Assembly (NCBI GenBank): GCA_007922225.1
Contig: ML680053.1
Span: forward strand, 23,162,061 to 23,226,060
Direction of reading: 5' to 3'
Length of the DNA: 64,000 bases
Source of the DNA: Emydura subglobosa
Taxonomy: Eukaryota > Chordata > Testudines > Chelidae
Shown: positions 22,365 through 31,826 of the stretch, piece after piece
Numbering within the stretch: the stretch's first letter is position 1
How the letters are laid out: the number at the start of each line of letters is the position of its first letter
Made by a program: the position numbers and the translations under genes
The notes under the pieces: model-generated
The model's input: the letters and a program-made list of their open reading frames with translations, nothing else
Database searches by the model: none
Told to the model about the DNA's origin: nothing

Positions 22365-24660
22365 TAGTTAAAAGGGGATCCATAGTTATGTTAAATAAAA
22401 CTGGGGATAAAAGGTCTCCCTGTTTCACCCCACTTCTAATTAAAATAGAATCCGTATTATCCTCACCCACACAAATCTTGGTAAAACAAACTGTATACAA
22501 ATCCCTAATTATCTCTATAAAATTCTCACAGATCTTTTTAAACCCTTTAAAATATGGCTGTGCCCCACTGAATCAAAAGCTTTGGTAAGATCAACAAACA
22601 CTACAGCAATTTCATCACCATTTCTTTTGGCTCCTTTAATTAATTTTTCTAACTTAGAGATATTCTCTTCACATCCTGGGGCAGATATAAAACCTTTTTG
22701 CTGAGGCATATTTTAACCACCATAGATAACCTCTTATTATACACTAAAATTTTAGCTCTCACCCATACAAAGCCTATAGTCAGGGGCTTCCAGGAAGATA
22801 TTTTTTTTACCTCCTGGGGATCCTGTACCTTTGGAATTAAAATAGTTCGGTTTTCTTTAAAACATCCAGGGACTTGCTTATTTAAAAACCATGTATTAAA
22901 AATCCTCGTTAAAATGCGGGTTTCTATATTAAAAGATCCCATAGGTCACTAACTTTGACCTTATCTGGGCCAGCGGCACTAGTTTTCCTAATCTCTCTTA
23001 AAGCTTCCCTAATTTCATCTGTCAATATTGGACTATTTAGGACCTCATTATCCGCTGTTTCTTTTACTGATGACCACCCTCTAGTGTTTCCACATCCGAT
23101 ATTATCTAATATATCCTTATAATATAATTCAATTTCTTGTAATGGAATACTGCATTTGGCTTTATAAGGTTCTCCCATTATAATTCTTGCCAATCTTTTC
23201 TTATCTTTCTCAAATAATGTTTGGTAAAACCTAAATTTTGCCTTTTTTGATGGATATTTCTTTTTAAATATTGTTGGATGCCTATCCCCTTTTCTATATC
23301 CTTTACCTCTTTTTACCTGTTTATTATTAGCTCCAATACTAGCTTCCAAATTACCTTCATTTTCTCGAGGAATCATCAACAATTTACATAACTCCTCTAA
23401 CATTCCCCAACGACAGCTGCCATCGTGGATCGAGTCAGCAGTTTTTCTATAAAATCTAAATGATCTAAAATCTGCACACAATGTCTACCCCCACAGGACT
23501 TTAAAACCCTATCAAATAAAACCTGATCTTTCAATGGCTTTATCTTCTCCCGTGGGGGTATATCTTCTAAAATATTCCCTATCCCACCCTCACCTCCTAA
23601 AACTTCCAAATTACTTTCACTCTTTACCTTCTTTTTGGCCAAGTCTCTCCTCTTACCTGATATCTGCTTATTGGTTTTGGTCTTCAATTCTCTTTCTATA
23701 CATTAATTGATATTTCTCATTCCAGCATATTTAGCTTCAAGATGGAATAACATTTCAATTTCATCCTCAGTCCAAACTTGAGAGCGAATAGCTTTTCCCA
23801 CCACTCTAGCTTCTTTTCTTTGTACGTTTCCTACCATGGGATGTCTGTGCCTGGTGTGCTGATTCAGCCCTGATCTTGTATGGAATGCAGACCCACAGAC
23901 CGTGCAGGTGTATTTTCTATCTGAGTTGGCCACCTCCTTGGGCGTGCATCTGGGGTAATGATAAGTGATGTTGTGGTAATGAGAGTGCTTGCCACATTTC
24001 TTGCACACCACTCTAATGGCTGTACTCTTATGTATAACGTTAATATGTTTTGCCCATTTTCCAAAGGTAGATAAAATTTGAGGACATATAGGACAATTAA
24101 AACAATCAACAGGATGCTCTAAATAAAATATTCCCTCTTTATGCAAGCTACTATCCTTCAATCTAGCTACCCTATTAAGTTCTGTATTTAAATCATCCGT
24201 TAAAATATTACCTATTTCTGTAAAATCAGTTTTCACATTTTGAAAAATATTAAAATCACTAGAATCAATAAAATACGGATCATTAAATGAGTTAAAATAT
24301 TTATCATAAAAGCTAGATTTGTCTATTTCTAAGTCACCATATAAAATATTAGTAAAAACCATTGGTAAAAATGTCAAATCTAATACCTGGTTCTCACTAA
24401 AGTAGGCTTGTTCCTCCAGAACATTTTCTCTCTCTCCATCTTGGAGATCTTGTGCATCCATACAAATGGTCCCTCCCTCTTTTATTCTTTCTATAGAGTA
24501 AGGGGAGAGCAACGGTCCAGCTCTATGAATTATTCTCCTAACATATTTTACACTACTGGCCAGGGCATCAAAGCCAATAGCGGGGGCGTTGTTAACCCGG
24601 TTCAGCGCCAATCCAGTATAAAATTCAAATTCATTATTCTCTATAATTAAAAGGTATAAC
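22365..24660 (-). pseudogene. R2-clade-like non-LTR retrotransposon ORF, 3'-truncated and frameshifted
   Basis: Read on the minus strand. The N-terminal part contains three fingers: CPIC...H-x4-H (about 24090-24030), a CCHC-like CKKCGKHSHYHN...C (about 24010-23940), and CTVCGSAFHTRSGLNQH...H (about 23910-23845). A Myb-like WTEDEIEML (about 23780) follows. This CCHH-CCHC-CCHH plus Myb order is that of R2 A-clade proteins, which bind 28S rDNA. Then come KTSAAGPDKVKVSDLW, SWKPLTIGF, QQKGFISAPGCEEN, VDLTKAFDSVGH and GVKQGDLLSPVLFN (22385-22436), the RT motifs of the R2/R8/NeSL group. Sequence ends a few codons later, so YADD, the thumb and the endonuclease are lost. Breaks: an in-frame TAA at 23703-23705 and at least three frameshifts. 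No clear ATG: the open frame runs back to about 24660. Loss of the 3' end is unusual, since LINEs usually lose the 5' end. Confidence 0.82.
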
Positions 24661-24770
24661 CCTTCACAGGGGGAGACTTACCCTTACCAGGGGGAGGCTA
24701 CCCGTTACCAGGGGGGACTAACCAGTGCCTGGGGGAGTATTACCCTTACTGGGGGGGGCAGACATGTTGG
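24660..24770. repeat. G-rich tandem repeat, about 21-bp unit, 4-5 copies
   Basis: Units read cagggggagacttaccctta, cagggggaggctacccgtta, caggggggactaaccagtg and ctgggggagtattaccctta, then a shortened ggggggg copy. The array directly abuts the 5' side of the R2-like ORF and may be its 5' UTR or the edge of the LTR element. Confidence 0.75.
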
Positions 24771-25186
24771 GACTGCCCACCCCATCCGCCCCAAAGCAGG
24801 AGGGGTTCGCCCTTAGCTATCAGTTTTCCACCAGTTACCAACTCTCACCACAAGGAGGTTGCAGTTGGACTTGCCACTCAGAGGCTTTCCTCACGAGGGG
24901 TCCCTGCCAGATTAAAGCCGAGCCCTAACAGGAGAGTGGAAGAAGACTCAGCTATAGGGAGGAGATACCCTTCAGCGCGGCTCTTGCCATCTCACCCGCA
25001 ACGATTATCCTCTCCACCTTACCCTCAGGTTCCTCCAGGAGGGGACTCAATCCCTCCAACTGTCCGGGCTCGACAACTGGACAGGGTCCAGAGACACATG
25101 AATGGCCCTTAACCCCTTCAGGTCTTGTGTGGGATGGACACCCCATTGCATACTCTGCCCCTCAAGCTGGTAAACCTGGGGTGTAT
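24771..25186 (-). other. Internal part of the LTR-like element
   Basis: Lies between the tandem repeat and the coiled-coil part of the gag-like pseudogene. The minus strand has short frames only. It contains cccttaaccccttcaggtct at 25108, a direct copy of part of the right-hand LTR-like sequence (27325-27366), so a third fragment of that sequence is present. Confidence 0.45.
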
Positions 25187-26748
25187 GGATGCTGCCTGCC
25201 CTGCATGTGCCTGATCTGGGCCTGCAAGTCATCCCTTTCCTGTTCCAGGTCACCCACTATGAATAGCAGTCTGCCTTTCTCCTTCATGGTGTCCCAATGT
25301 TTTCTTTACTGCAATTCTAGGTCTCCTGCAGATTCTTGAAAGGCCTGTTCGGCAGCTACTAATTTCTCCTGTAGTACCTTTACTTGCTCCACAGAATCTC
25401 CTAGCTCCCTTTCCCTCAGGGTCTGAATTCCCATCATATCTTGCTTCGCTTCTGTGTTTATTCCTATTTGCACCTGATTCTTCTCAGGCTATGTCTACAC
25501 TACACTTCTCAGGCTATGTGTCTTATCTGGATTGACTGAGCAGTCAGTGAAAACCCGCTCAGTTGATCCAGAAGTCGACGTACTAAAACCACCTTCTCAA
25601 GTGGCGTAGTGCTGCGTCAATGGGAACGCAATTCCCGTTGGCGCAATGCAGTGAAGACGGCGCGCAGAAGAGAAGCATAGAAGTCGACGGGAGTTGACGG
25701 GAGTTACGCAAGTTTTTTGTGTATTTTTCATAACTCCGGTCAACTGCCGCCAAATCTCCGAGGTAAGTGTAGACATAGCCTCATTCCCCACCATTTTATC
25801 ATTCAACTCTGTACTACCCCCTACCGAGTGAGTGGCCTGGCCACCTGTGAGGTCCATGGTCATCACTGCCACATCTACCGTGCTGGTCTCTGGCATACTC
25901 CTGTCACTGGACACTCCCTCCTTTTTTCCTATCCCACCGGGGTCCAGGACTGCCCCTTTGCTACTCCACAGTTTCTTGAGATGGTGGTTCCTTTTTACAT
26001 GTCCGGCCTCTCAGCACCCAAAACTGACCCTCTTCCTTGTCTTGCTAGTAAGCCATGCTTCAGGCTTCTTCCACCTAGCCCCTTCTCCTCTGCTAGCCTT
26101 CTCCTCATAATTCATTTAAAGACATCCTCTCCTTTTGTACCCTTGTTGGCCACAGGCAAAACGCATGCCTCCCTTTCCTGTTCCCTCAACAGATTGGGCT
26201 TTCTTGTTTTCTTGCCTTCCAAGTAAGGCTTCTCGTCCCCATACAGGTAGGCACTCCCTTTTTAGATGTCCCCTCCACCTGCAGGCATAACACACCCTTG
26301 ACCGGACTTCTGGTCTCTTGCCCTAGTACCTCCTTTCCAGTCTCGATCTCTGCAGCCTCTGCTAATTTCTTCCCCATGAGCTTAAATAAATACAGCTGCT
26401 GTTCAGCCAGCTGTGTCAAATAGTTTTGCAGGTATAATTGTGCCTCCCACTATCTTTGCTAGTTCTCCAGCACCTGCCTCGGTGCAGCCTGGACCAGTCC
26501 CTTCTTTTTCTCAGCCCCCTTCCACAGATGCAGCAACTCTGGGGTCCAGCCTGGGAGGGTATAAATACCCTCTGCAAAAAAAGCTTCTGCGCATCGCGGC
26601 TCCATTGTCTCTTTCCCTCCCTTCCCCCCTATGGCTTTTTGCACTGCTCTTGTATCAAGGGTGTCTGCTTTATACAGTCTTTCAATCTGCCACAGTCTCT
26701 TACACTCTCCTTTTATCAGGGGAAACATCATGCCATTTTCTCTACTGA
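25187..26748 (-). pseudogene. Gag-like pseudogene with CCHC knuckle and coiled coil
   Basis: On the minus strand the N-terminal part (26745-26300) includes CKRLWQIERLYKADTLDTR, then LYLQNYLTQLAEQQLYLFK and KKLAEAAEIE, with two stops at about 26447-26456. One frame over sits a zinc knuckle, CYACRWRGHLKREC (26251-26292), which fits CX2CX4HX4C exactly. After about 450 bases and a 298-bp TIR insertion comes a heptad-like coiled coil (EQVKVLQEKLVAAEQAF, then DLEQERDDLQAQI) down to about 25190, with one stop. A retroviral-type CCHC knuckle downstream of an LTR-like repeat with a TATA box suggests the gag of an LTR retrotransposon. The parent family is not recognised, and no protease or pol remains. 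Confidence 0.6.
25485..25782. mobile_element. TIR element (aggctatgtctacac termini), nested
   Basis: The ends are inverted repeats: aggctatgtctacactac at 25486 and gtaagtgtagacatagcct at 25763-25781. The inside is CpG-rich (gtcgacg, ggcgcaatgc, acggcgcgc) and non-coding. A partial direct copy of the left end follows it (ttctcaggctatgtgtc). It interrupts the gag-like pseudogene. The terminal sequence resembles hAT-type MITEs common in reptiles. The target duplication is not clear. Confidence 0.75.
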
Positions 26749-27105
26749 GTTGTCACAGGGTCCTCTAGTCACCACTGAAATGCCTCCTTGTGGCCGTGTC
26801 TGGGGATTAACTCTGCCTCTCCTGTGTTGCTCACTTCATCTCTCTCTGTCTTGCTCTCTCTCAGGACCCGACTGCTGTTGCTTTGTGTCTTTAGCCCTCC
26901 GGCCTGGTCTCTGTGGTTTTCCCCTTCTGGGGAAATCGCATGCATCTAAGCCTCTCCAGACCCACTGTCCCAGGCAGGCTTCTCTTTCACTGCCCCTTAA
27001 TGGTGCCACTCCCCCAGTGGCAGGTAGGGGAACCCAGGCCCGTCTTCTACACTAAGTTCCAGCTCTGGGACCCTACAACAAGCAGTCAAGGCCTTCATGG
27101 TCCTA
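26749..27105. other. Leader region between LTR-like copy B and the gag-like frame
   Basis: C/T-rich on the plus strand. The plus-strand frame of about 205 codons across 26438-27055 is antisense to the gag-like region and rich in Ser/Leu/Pro, so it is not taken as a gene. It probably represents the untranslated leader of the minus-strand element. Confidence 0.4.
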
Positions 27106-27366
27106 AACCTTTCTGCTATATCCCTGGGCTACTTCCTACCTTGCCTCTTCTCACCCTGCGAGTGACTGCGACCTCATTCTCTGCAGCACCCTCCTACTTT
27201 CAGCTACTCGGCTTTATACAGACCCATCCTGTTCCTATCTAGCTGAGCGCCATCTCTAATTAGTCCTTGCTCCCTGGCTCCTCCTCCAGGTGCAGCCTAG
27301 GCAGTCAATTGGCCCACCTAGCTCCCTTAACCCCTTCAGGCCTTGTGTGTGGTGGACACCCATCAC
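27106..27366 (-). repeat. LTR-like repeat, copy B
   Basis: Continuous copy of the sequence found interrupted at 20001-20105 and 22114-22225. It extends further through cccttaaccccttcaggcct to 27366, a part also found at 25108. In the minus direction it lies upstream of the gag-like frame and contains tgtataaagc, so it is best read as the 5' LTR or promoter repeat of that element, copy A being the 3' one. Terminal TG...CA and target duplications were not established. Confidence 0.6.
27211..27220 (-). promoter_or_regulatory. TATA-like box in LTR-like copy B
   Basis: The minus strand reads tgtataaagc. Its position upstream of the gag-like pseudogene in the same direction is what one expects of an LTR promoter. 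The corresponding part of copy A is lost to the 2 kb insertion. Confidence 0.4.
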
Positions 27367-27970
27367 AGCCAGGCACCGTGTAGCCAGCTCTCCAGATTTT
27401 TTCCCAAGCCTCACACGATGTAAGCTGTTTTGCAGTCTACAGCTGCTGCAATCATGAAGTTGCCTGACAATCTCAGCCTTAACTCTCACCCTAGTGGTTG
27501 CAGAGACAGCTTAAAAATGTGAAGTGACTGGACCTAAAGGCTCAAAAGCTAGAAGGCAAACGAAAAAGCCCCAACATTTATTCTCTTTTTTAAAAAAACC
27601 CTCTATATTTTTCAGACAGTCTCATGATTATTGATCATTTGGATTAGCAATCTGGCTCTCTGCTTTTACACAGCCCTCGCTCAGTCACAGAAATCCAGCT
27701 TATGCAAGTCAATAGATAATTCTAGTTATACCAATCGAGATTTTGAGCCCACTCCTTTTAAAGGTTTTCAGAGGAAATCTTTAAGCACTGTTACTCCTGT
27801 CTGGATTGCAATAGCTGATACTGGCCTGTATGCACAAAGGAGAATGAACCACTTTTCTGGAGGTAGCTGAATTTTTCCTAGGTGACAAGACTGAAAGAAA
27901 TGAGAATATGGTAGGAATATTAGACCACCACCCATCTTTTCTTCCTTTCTTGTTCTCCAGGGTGATGGAG
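27367..27970. other. Unassigned noncoding DNA
   Basis: No repeat or exon recognised. May contain the outer end of the LTR-like element near 27370-27500. Confidence 0.4.
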
Positions 27971-28645
27971 TTCATAGAAATCATAGCAATGTGGGACAGG
28001 AAGGGACCTTGAAAAGTCATATGGTTCAGTTCCCCATGCTGAGGCACGACTACGTATTCCTAGACCATCACTGACAGTTTTTCCAACCTGCTCTTAAAAA
28101 TCTCTAGTGATGAAGATTCCACAACCTCCCTTGGAAGCCTATTGCAGTTCTTAACTACCCGTATAGTTAGAAAGATTTTCCTAATCTCTAACCTAAATCT
28201 CCCTTGCTGCAGATTAAGCGTCTTACTTCTTGCCCTATCTTCAGTGGACATGGAGAACAACTCATCATCATCCTCTTCATAACAACCCTTAACGTATTTG
28301 AAGAATGTTATCCATCTCCCTTCACTCTTCTTTTCTCAAGACTGAAGATACCCATTTTTAAAAAATCTATTCCTTTAGTTCAGGTTTTTGAAAACTTTTA
28401 TCATTTGTGTTGCTCTCCTCTGGACTTTCTCCAATTTGTCCACATCTTTTCAAAAGTGTGGCACCCAGAACTGGACACAGTATTCCAGCTGAAGCCTTAC
28501 CAGTGCGAAGTGAAGCAAGACGATTACCTCCCATGTCTTACAACTAACACTCCTGTTAACACATCCCTGAATTTTCACAGCTTTATCGCATTGTAGACTC
28601 ATATTCAATTTGTGATCCAATGTAACCCCTCTCTAATTTGTCAAG
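27971..28645 (-). mobile_element. CR1 LINE, minus strand, old copy
   Basis: The left end tcatagaaatcatagcaatg is the inverted CR1 3' tail. Next come the conserved 3' UTR/ORF2 end pattern (ttggaagcctattgcagttc, cctaatctctaacctaaatc) and, further right, the inverse of the [13 protein letters not shown] region (ctggacacagtattccagct). Minus-strand pieces such as FRLEIRKIFLTIRVVKN remain. Frames are heavily broken. It ends in an (attt)n run at 28651-28670. Confidence 0.85.
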
Positions 28646-28650
28646 GCCAT

Positions 28651-28670
28651 TTTTATTTATTTATTTATTT
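28651..28670. repeat. (ATTT)n microsatellite
   Basis: Five tetranucleotide units at the truncated end of the CR1 copy. Confidence 0.8.
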
Positions 28671-28977
28671 AAAGAAAAATAATGACACACTGAAAATGAA
28701 AAATATACAACTCACTCCTTCGTCCTTGAGATAAAAATGAATTCTGCCTTCCCTTTCTGAAAGCTCCTTTTCAAGGAAATCAGCCCTGCTCCCTAGCAAT
28801 TACCTGGAAAGTAACAGTGACATTTTTCTTCCAACATTTACAATTCTCGATTACTCTGTAATATCTGCAGCATGTGCCCAGATTTGCACATCATCAAGAG
28901 TACAAGAGTCGGTAGCTCATCTATCAAGATGTCACCTGTTTGTGTTTCAGGCATGCAAATCTCATTTTCTGTAATGA

Positions 28978-29096
28978 GGCCCTGATCCTACAAATTCTCA
29001 TGCATGTGCTTAACTTTAAGTATTTGAGCTGTGCCATTGTGACTGTTCAAATGCTTAAAATTAATCCTGTGCATAACTGCTTGCAGGATTGAAGCC
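28978..29096. mobile_element. Palindromic MITE (catgtgcttaactttaag type)
   Basis: ggccctgatcctacaaattc at the left pairs with gcttgcaggattgaagcc at the right. Internally, gtgcttaactttaagtattt pairs with aaatgcttaaaattaat. Same family as 6197-6325. Confidence 0.65.
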
Positions 29097-31040
29097 TAAA
29101 TTATTGAATTTCTGATATGAAATATTGATGCCCCATATATGAACTGTAACGGTTGCTAACTAGATTCTCGGTCTAGGATTAAAATGCTAATATTTAGCTT
29201 GGCTTCTTGAATCCAACGTATTAAAACAAATTGATTCCACATTAGGATCTCTTTCATGCATATTTGAAACTAGATCACAATAGTGAACAGATCTCTTTTA
29301 TATAAGTACTGCCATGCTAAGTACTTTTGCTAAGTACTGCCATGCTCCATATTAACTTCACAAAACACCGTAACACTCATTTCATTCAGGCTGCATGCAT
29401 TACGTTAGAGTTGGAGCGAAAACTTGATCCTGAGATCCACCACCCGTCACATTTGAAGTACAGAAGGGGAGTTCAGATCTGAATTTCCAGCTCCAAATCC
29501 ACCTCTAGTATTTCGGTTCTGAGTCAGATCTAAGGTGGGAAGGATCCTGCTTACTATCTCAGCTGTAGCTGAAGTTTTCTCATGAGATTTCATGAAGGTA
29601 GAAATTGCAATAGAATAGCTGAGCTCTGACAATATTTCCACTATTTGCAGCTGAAATTGCATGACAAGACATAGGTGCTGTTGGCTAAAAAGCCAAAACT
29701 TAGCCTGTATTTGACCCACATCAGAACACTACCCGTCCCTTCAAAACAGTAATATTCCTTATCTCCTCCTTTATTCCCTCATTAACTAACCTCATTTGCT
29801 TCCTAGTCCTTCTGGACCTGCAGTTCACTAATTTTTATAGAGCCAGATTTGGGGAAATGCACATAGTCCTAGTGTAAGCAGGGTCTGTATGAGCTCTCCC
29901 CTGAAATCTAGTGATGAACTGGGAAGGAAGATGTCCTGAACCAACCTTGTTTGCATAGACACACCTACTTTGCCTCGCATGATGGGGTTACTTTGCCCAA
30001 ATGATTGCTTTCGGCTGGTGCTGTATCACAAGGCACATTGTTATGGAGGGGCAGGGGTAATAAAGGGCTGTTATCCTTGTTGAGCGAATCAAGGGCAACA
30101 GAACTGTGGTTGGCATATCCTGAGTGAGGGATTCACCTACAACTAAACTGCCGTCACTGGGCAGGGGACAGTGGGTGCCCAAGCCCAGTGGAGTTGAGGG
30201 AGTTGATAGATATCATTTGAGCTTTCTGCTCTCCACTGTTGTAATAACAAAGCTGATTAAGACTCAATTGAGAGTTTTTTGTTGTACACCATTAGAGCAG
30301 AATTCCCTGATAACCTGGTCTAAGCATTAGCCCTGCTTTAGGACACACTGTCTGCTGAAAGAAACTGCTCAGGCTGCACTAGCTATGAGGCTCCCAAACT
30401 GAAAGCTCTGGTAAGAGGTTGGACTGTTACTCGGGGTTCCTAAACCCAGTAACTTTTACTCTCTGCAAGTTGGCATCAGGACATAAACCAAGGAAAACAC
30501 AATACATCTGCCTGCTATATGGCTGACAAAGACAGGTCCAAACCAAATGCTTTAACTTCAAAGCTTTACTTTATTGGCCTCCAGCAATTTCCATTGGATG
30601 CCTTTGCCTAAGCCTCCACTTATCAGTCTTAAACACATACAATAGGTATTAGAGCACCCCAAAAGCCAGGGTACTTGGTAGTTACCCCCACAAGTCTGAG
30701 GCAGTCTACAGGTGATTCAGTCACAGATATCCGGATGGCCGGTCCTTCCGTCTGTGCCTGGAGATCTTTCAACATGTCCATAAAGTGATCTGCTGACTCA
30801 GACTCGCTACCTCCCTCTTAAACCCCAAAAGTTATAGAGACATGTCAATCAAGAAAAAAGATTACATAGCTGACCAAACAAATCAATCACCAGGCAGAAG
30901 CAGAAGGTTCAGAGACATGTCACAAAAAATATTGTTAATCAAGCAATCTTAGCTGTTAGTCCGATTGCCGAATTTCCCCATAGCTGCAGTTCTATAATAT
31001 ACCCAGATTTCCTGTTTTTCACAGGCACCTGCCAAAGCAT
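29097..31040. other. Unassigned DNA, partly LTR-like
   Basis: The first 1.3 kb shows nothing I can name, apart from a duplicated taagtactgccatgct near 29320-29345. From about 30430 to 31040 the sequence has the look of a retroviral LTR in minus orientation (ctttactttattggcc, a reversed polyadenylation-type signal, in C-rich sequence), without a second copy to prove it. Confidence 0.35.
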
Positions 31041-31044
31041 ATTC

Positions 31045-31063
31045 AGAGAGAGAGAGAGAGAGA
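31045..31063. repeat. (AG)n microsatellite
   Basis: About nine AG units immediately before the LTR-like segment. Confidence 0.85.
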
Positions 31064-31826
31064 AAATGAATAGAACCAGGCTCACTTCAGGTGTTCACTG
31101 TCTATTATCCCCTCTCCCAGTTTGCTTAGTTATGCTAAGTTCCTGCAAAAGCCTGAAAATGGTTAAAAGCAGCAAGCAGGATAATTGGTACTCCATCCCA
31201 ATGACAGTCAGTGGCTTGGACACCTGGCTGGTTGCTAAAATGCCCCTGTACAGGACCTCAAGATATCCCAGAGGGTGCAGAGTGGCCAGTGAAGCAGCTG
31301 ATGCCAGAGTGAGTGCCCAGACAGTGGAGTGAGCAAGGTGCCTTTCTCTCTCCCCGCCCAGGGTGGGAGGTGAACTCCTGAAGCTGCACCTCTGAACTCT
31401 GGGTCTTCACTACCAAGGACAACAACTCCGAGTGGAGTGGGGTGGGGTGTGGTGGAGGGAGAAGAGAGGAGTATGTTAAAGGATCTTTTGTTTGTTTGAT
31501 TTAACCTGAAGCAAAAGACACTGCCCAATTTTCTGGGGTGGGTGTTTTGCTCACGGTTTTATGGTTATGAATCCTGCTTGTGGCATTTTCCCAAGTTAAT
31601 GCCGTGTTACTTTCCTCCTCTTTATTAAGTTTCTTTTCTACGCTCAGACTCTGTTAGTGAGAGAGGAAGTATTGCCTCTAGAGGCACCCAAGTGGTGGTG
31701 CATAATTGTCCAAGGTTAATGGGTGGGCGCTTGAGCTGGCTTTGTGTTGTATTGTTGGAAAGGAACCCCTAGATATTGAACCCTACCCTTCTCACTGCTG
31801 ATTCCATCTGGCAGAAGGATTACAAC
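31064..31826 (+). mobile_element. Endogenous retroviral LTR-like sequence, plus strand
   Basis: The right part (cctctttattaagtttctttt, then ggaaaggaacccctagatattgaaccc and gcagaaggattacaaca) resembles the R-U5 end of LTRs from a gamma-type endogenous retrovirus family common in turtle genomes, whose primer-binding site would follow directly. No primer-binding site or gag is visible after 31826, so it is a solo or truncated LTR. The left boundary is uncertain. Recognition rests on memory of the pattern, not on a second copy here. Confidence 0.45.

Noticed and set aside
22365..24660. Reading the zinc-finger frame as a host C2H2 transcription factor
   Set aside because: RT motifs follow on the same strand, and the CCHH-CCHC-CCHH plus Myb order belongs to R2-type elements, not to host KRAB-type arrays.
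26438..27055. Plus-strand open frame of about 205 codons, with a 169-codon frame at 25717-26226
   Set aside because: Antisense to the gag-like relic, rich in Ser/Leu/Pro/Cys, without a domain. Produced by the C/T-rich plus strand.
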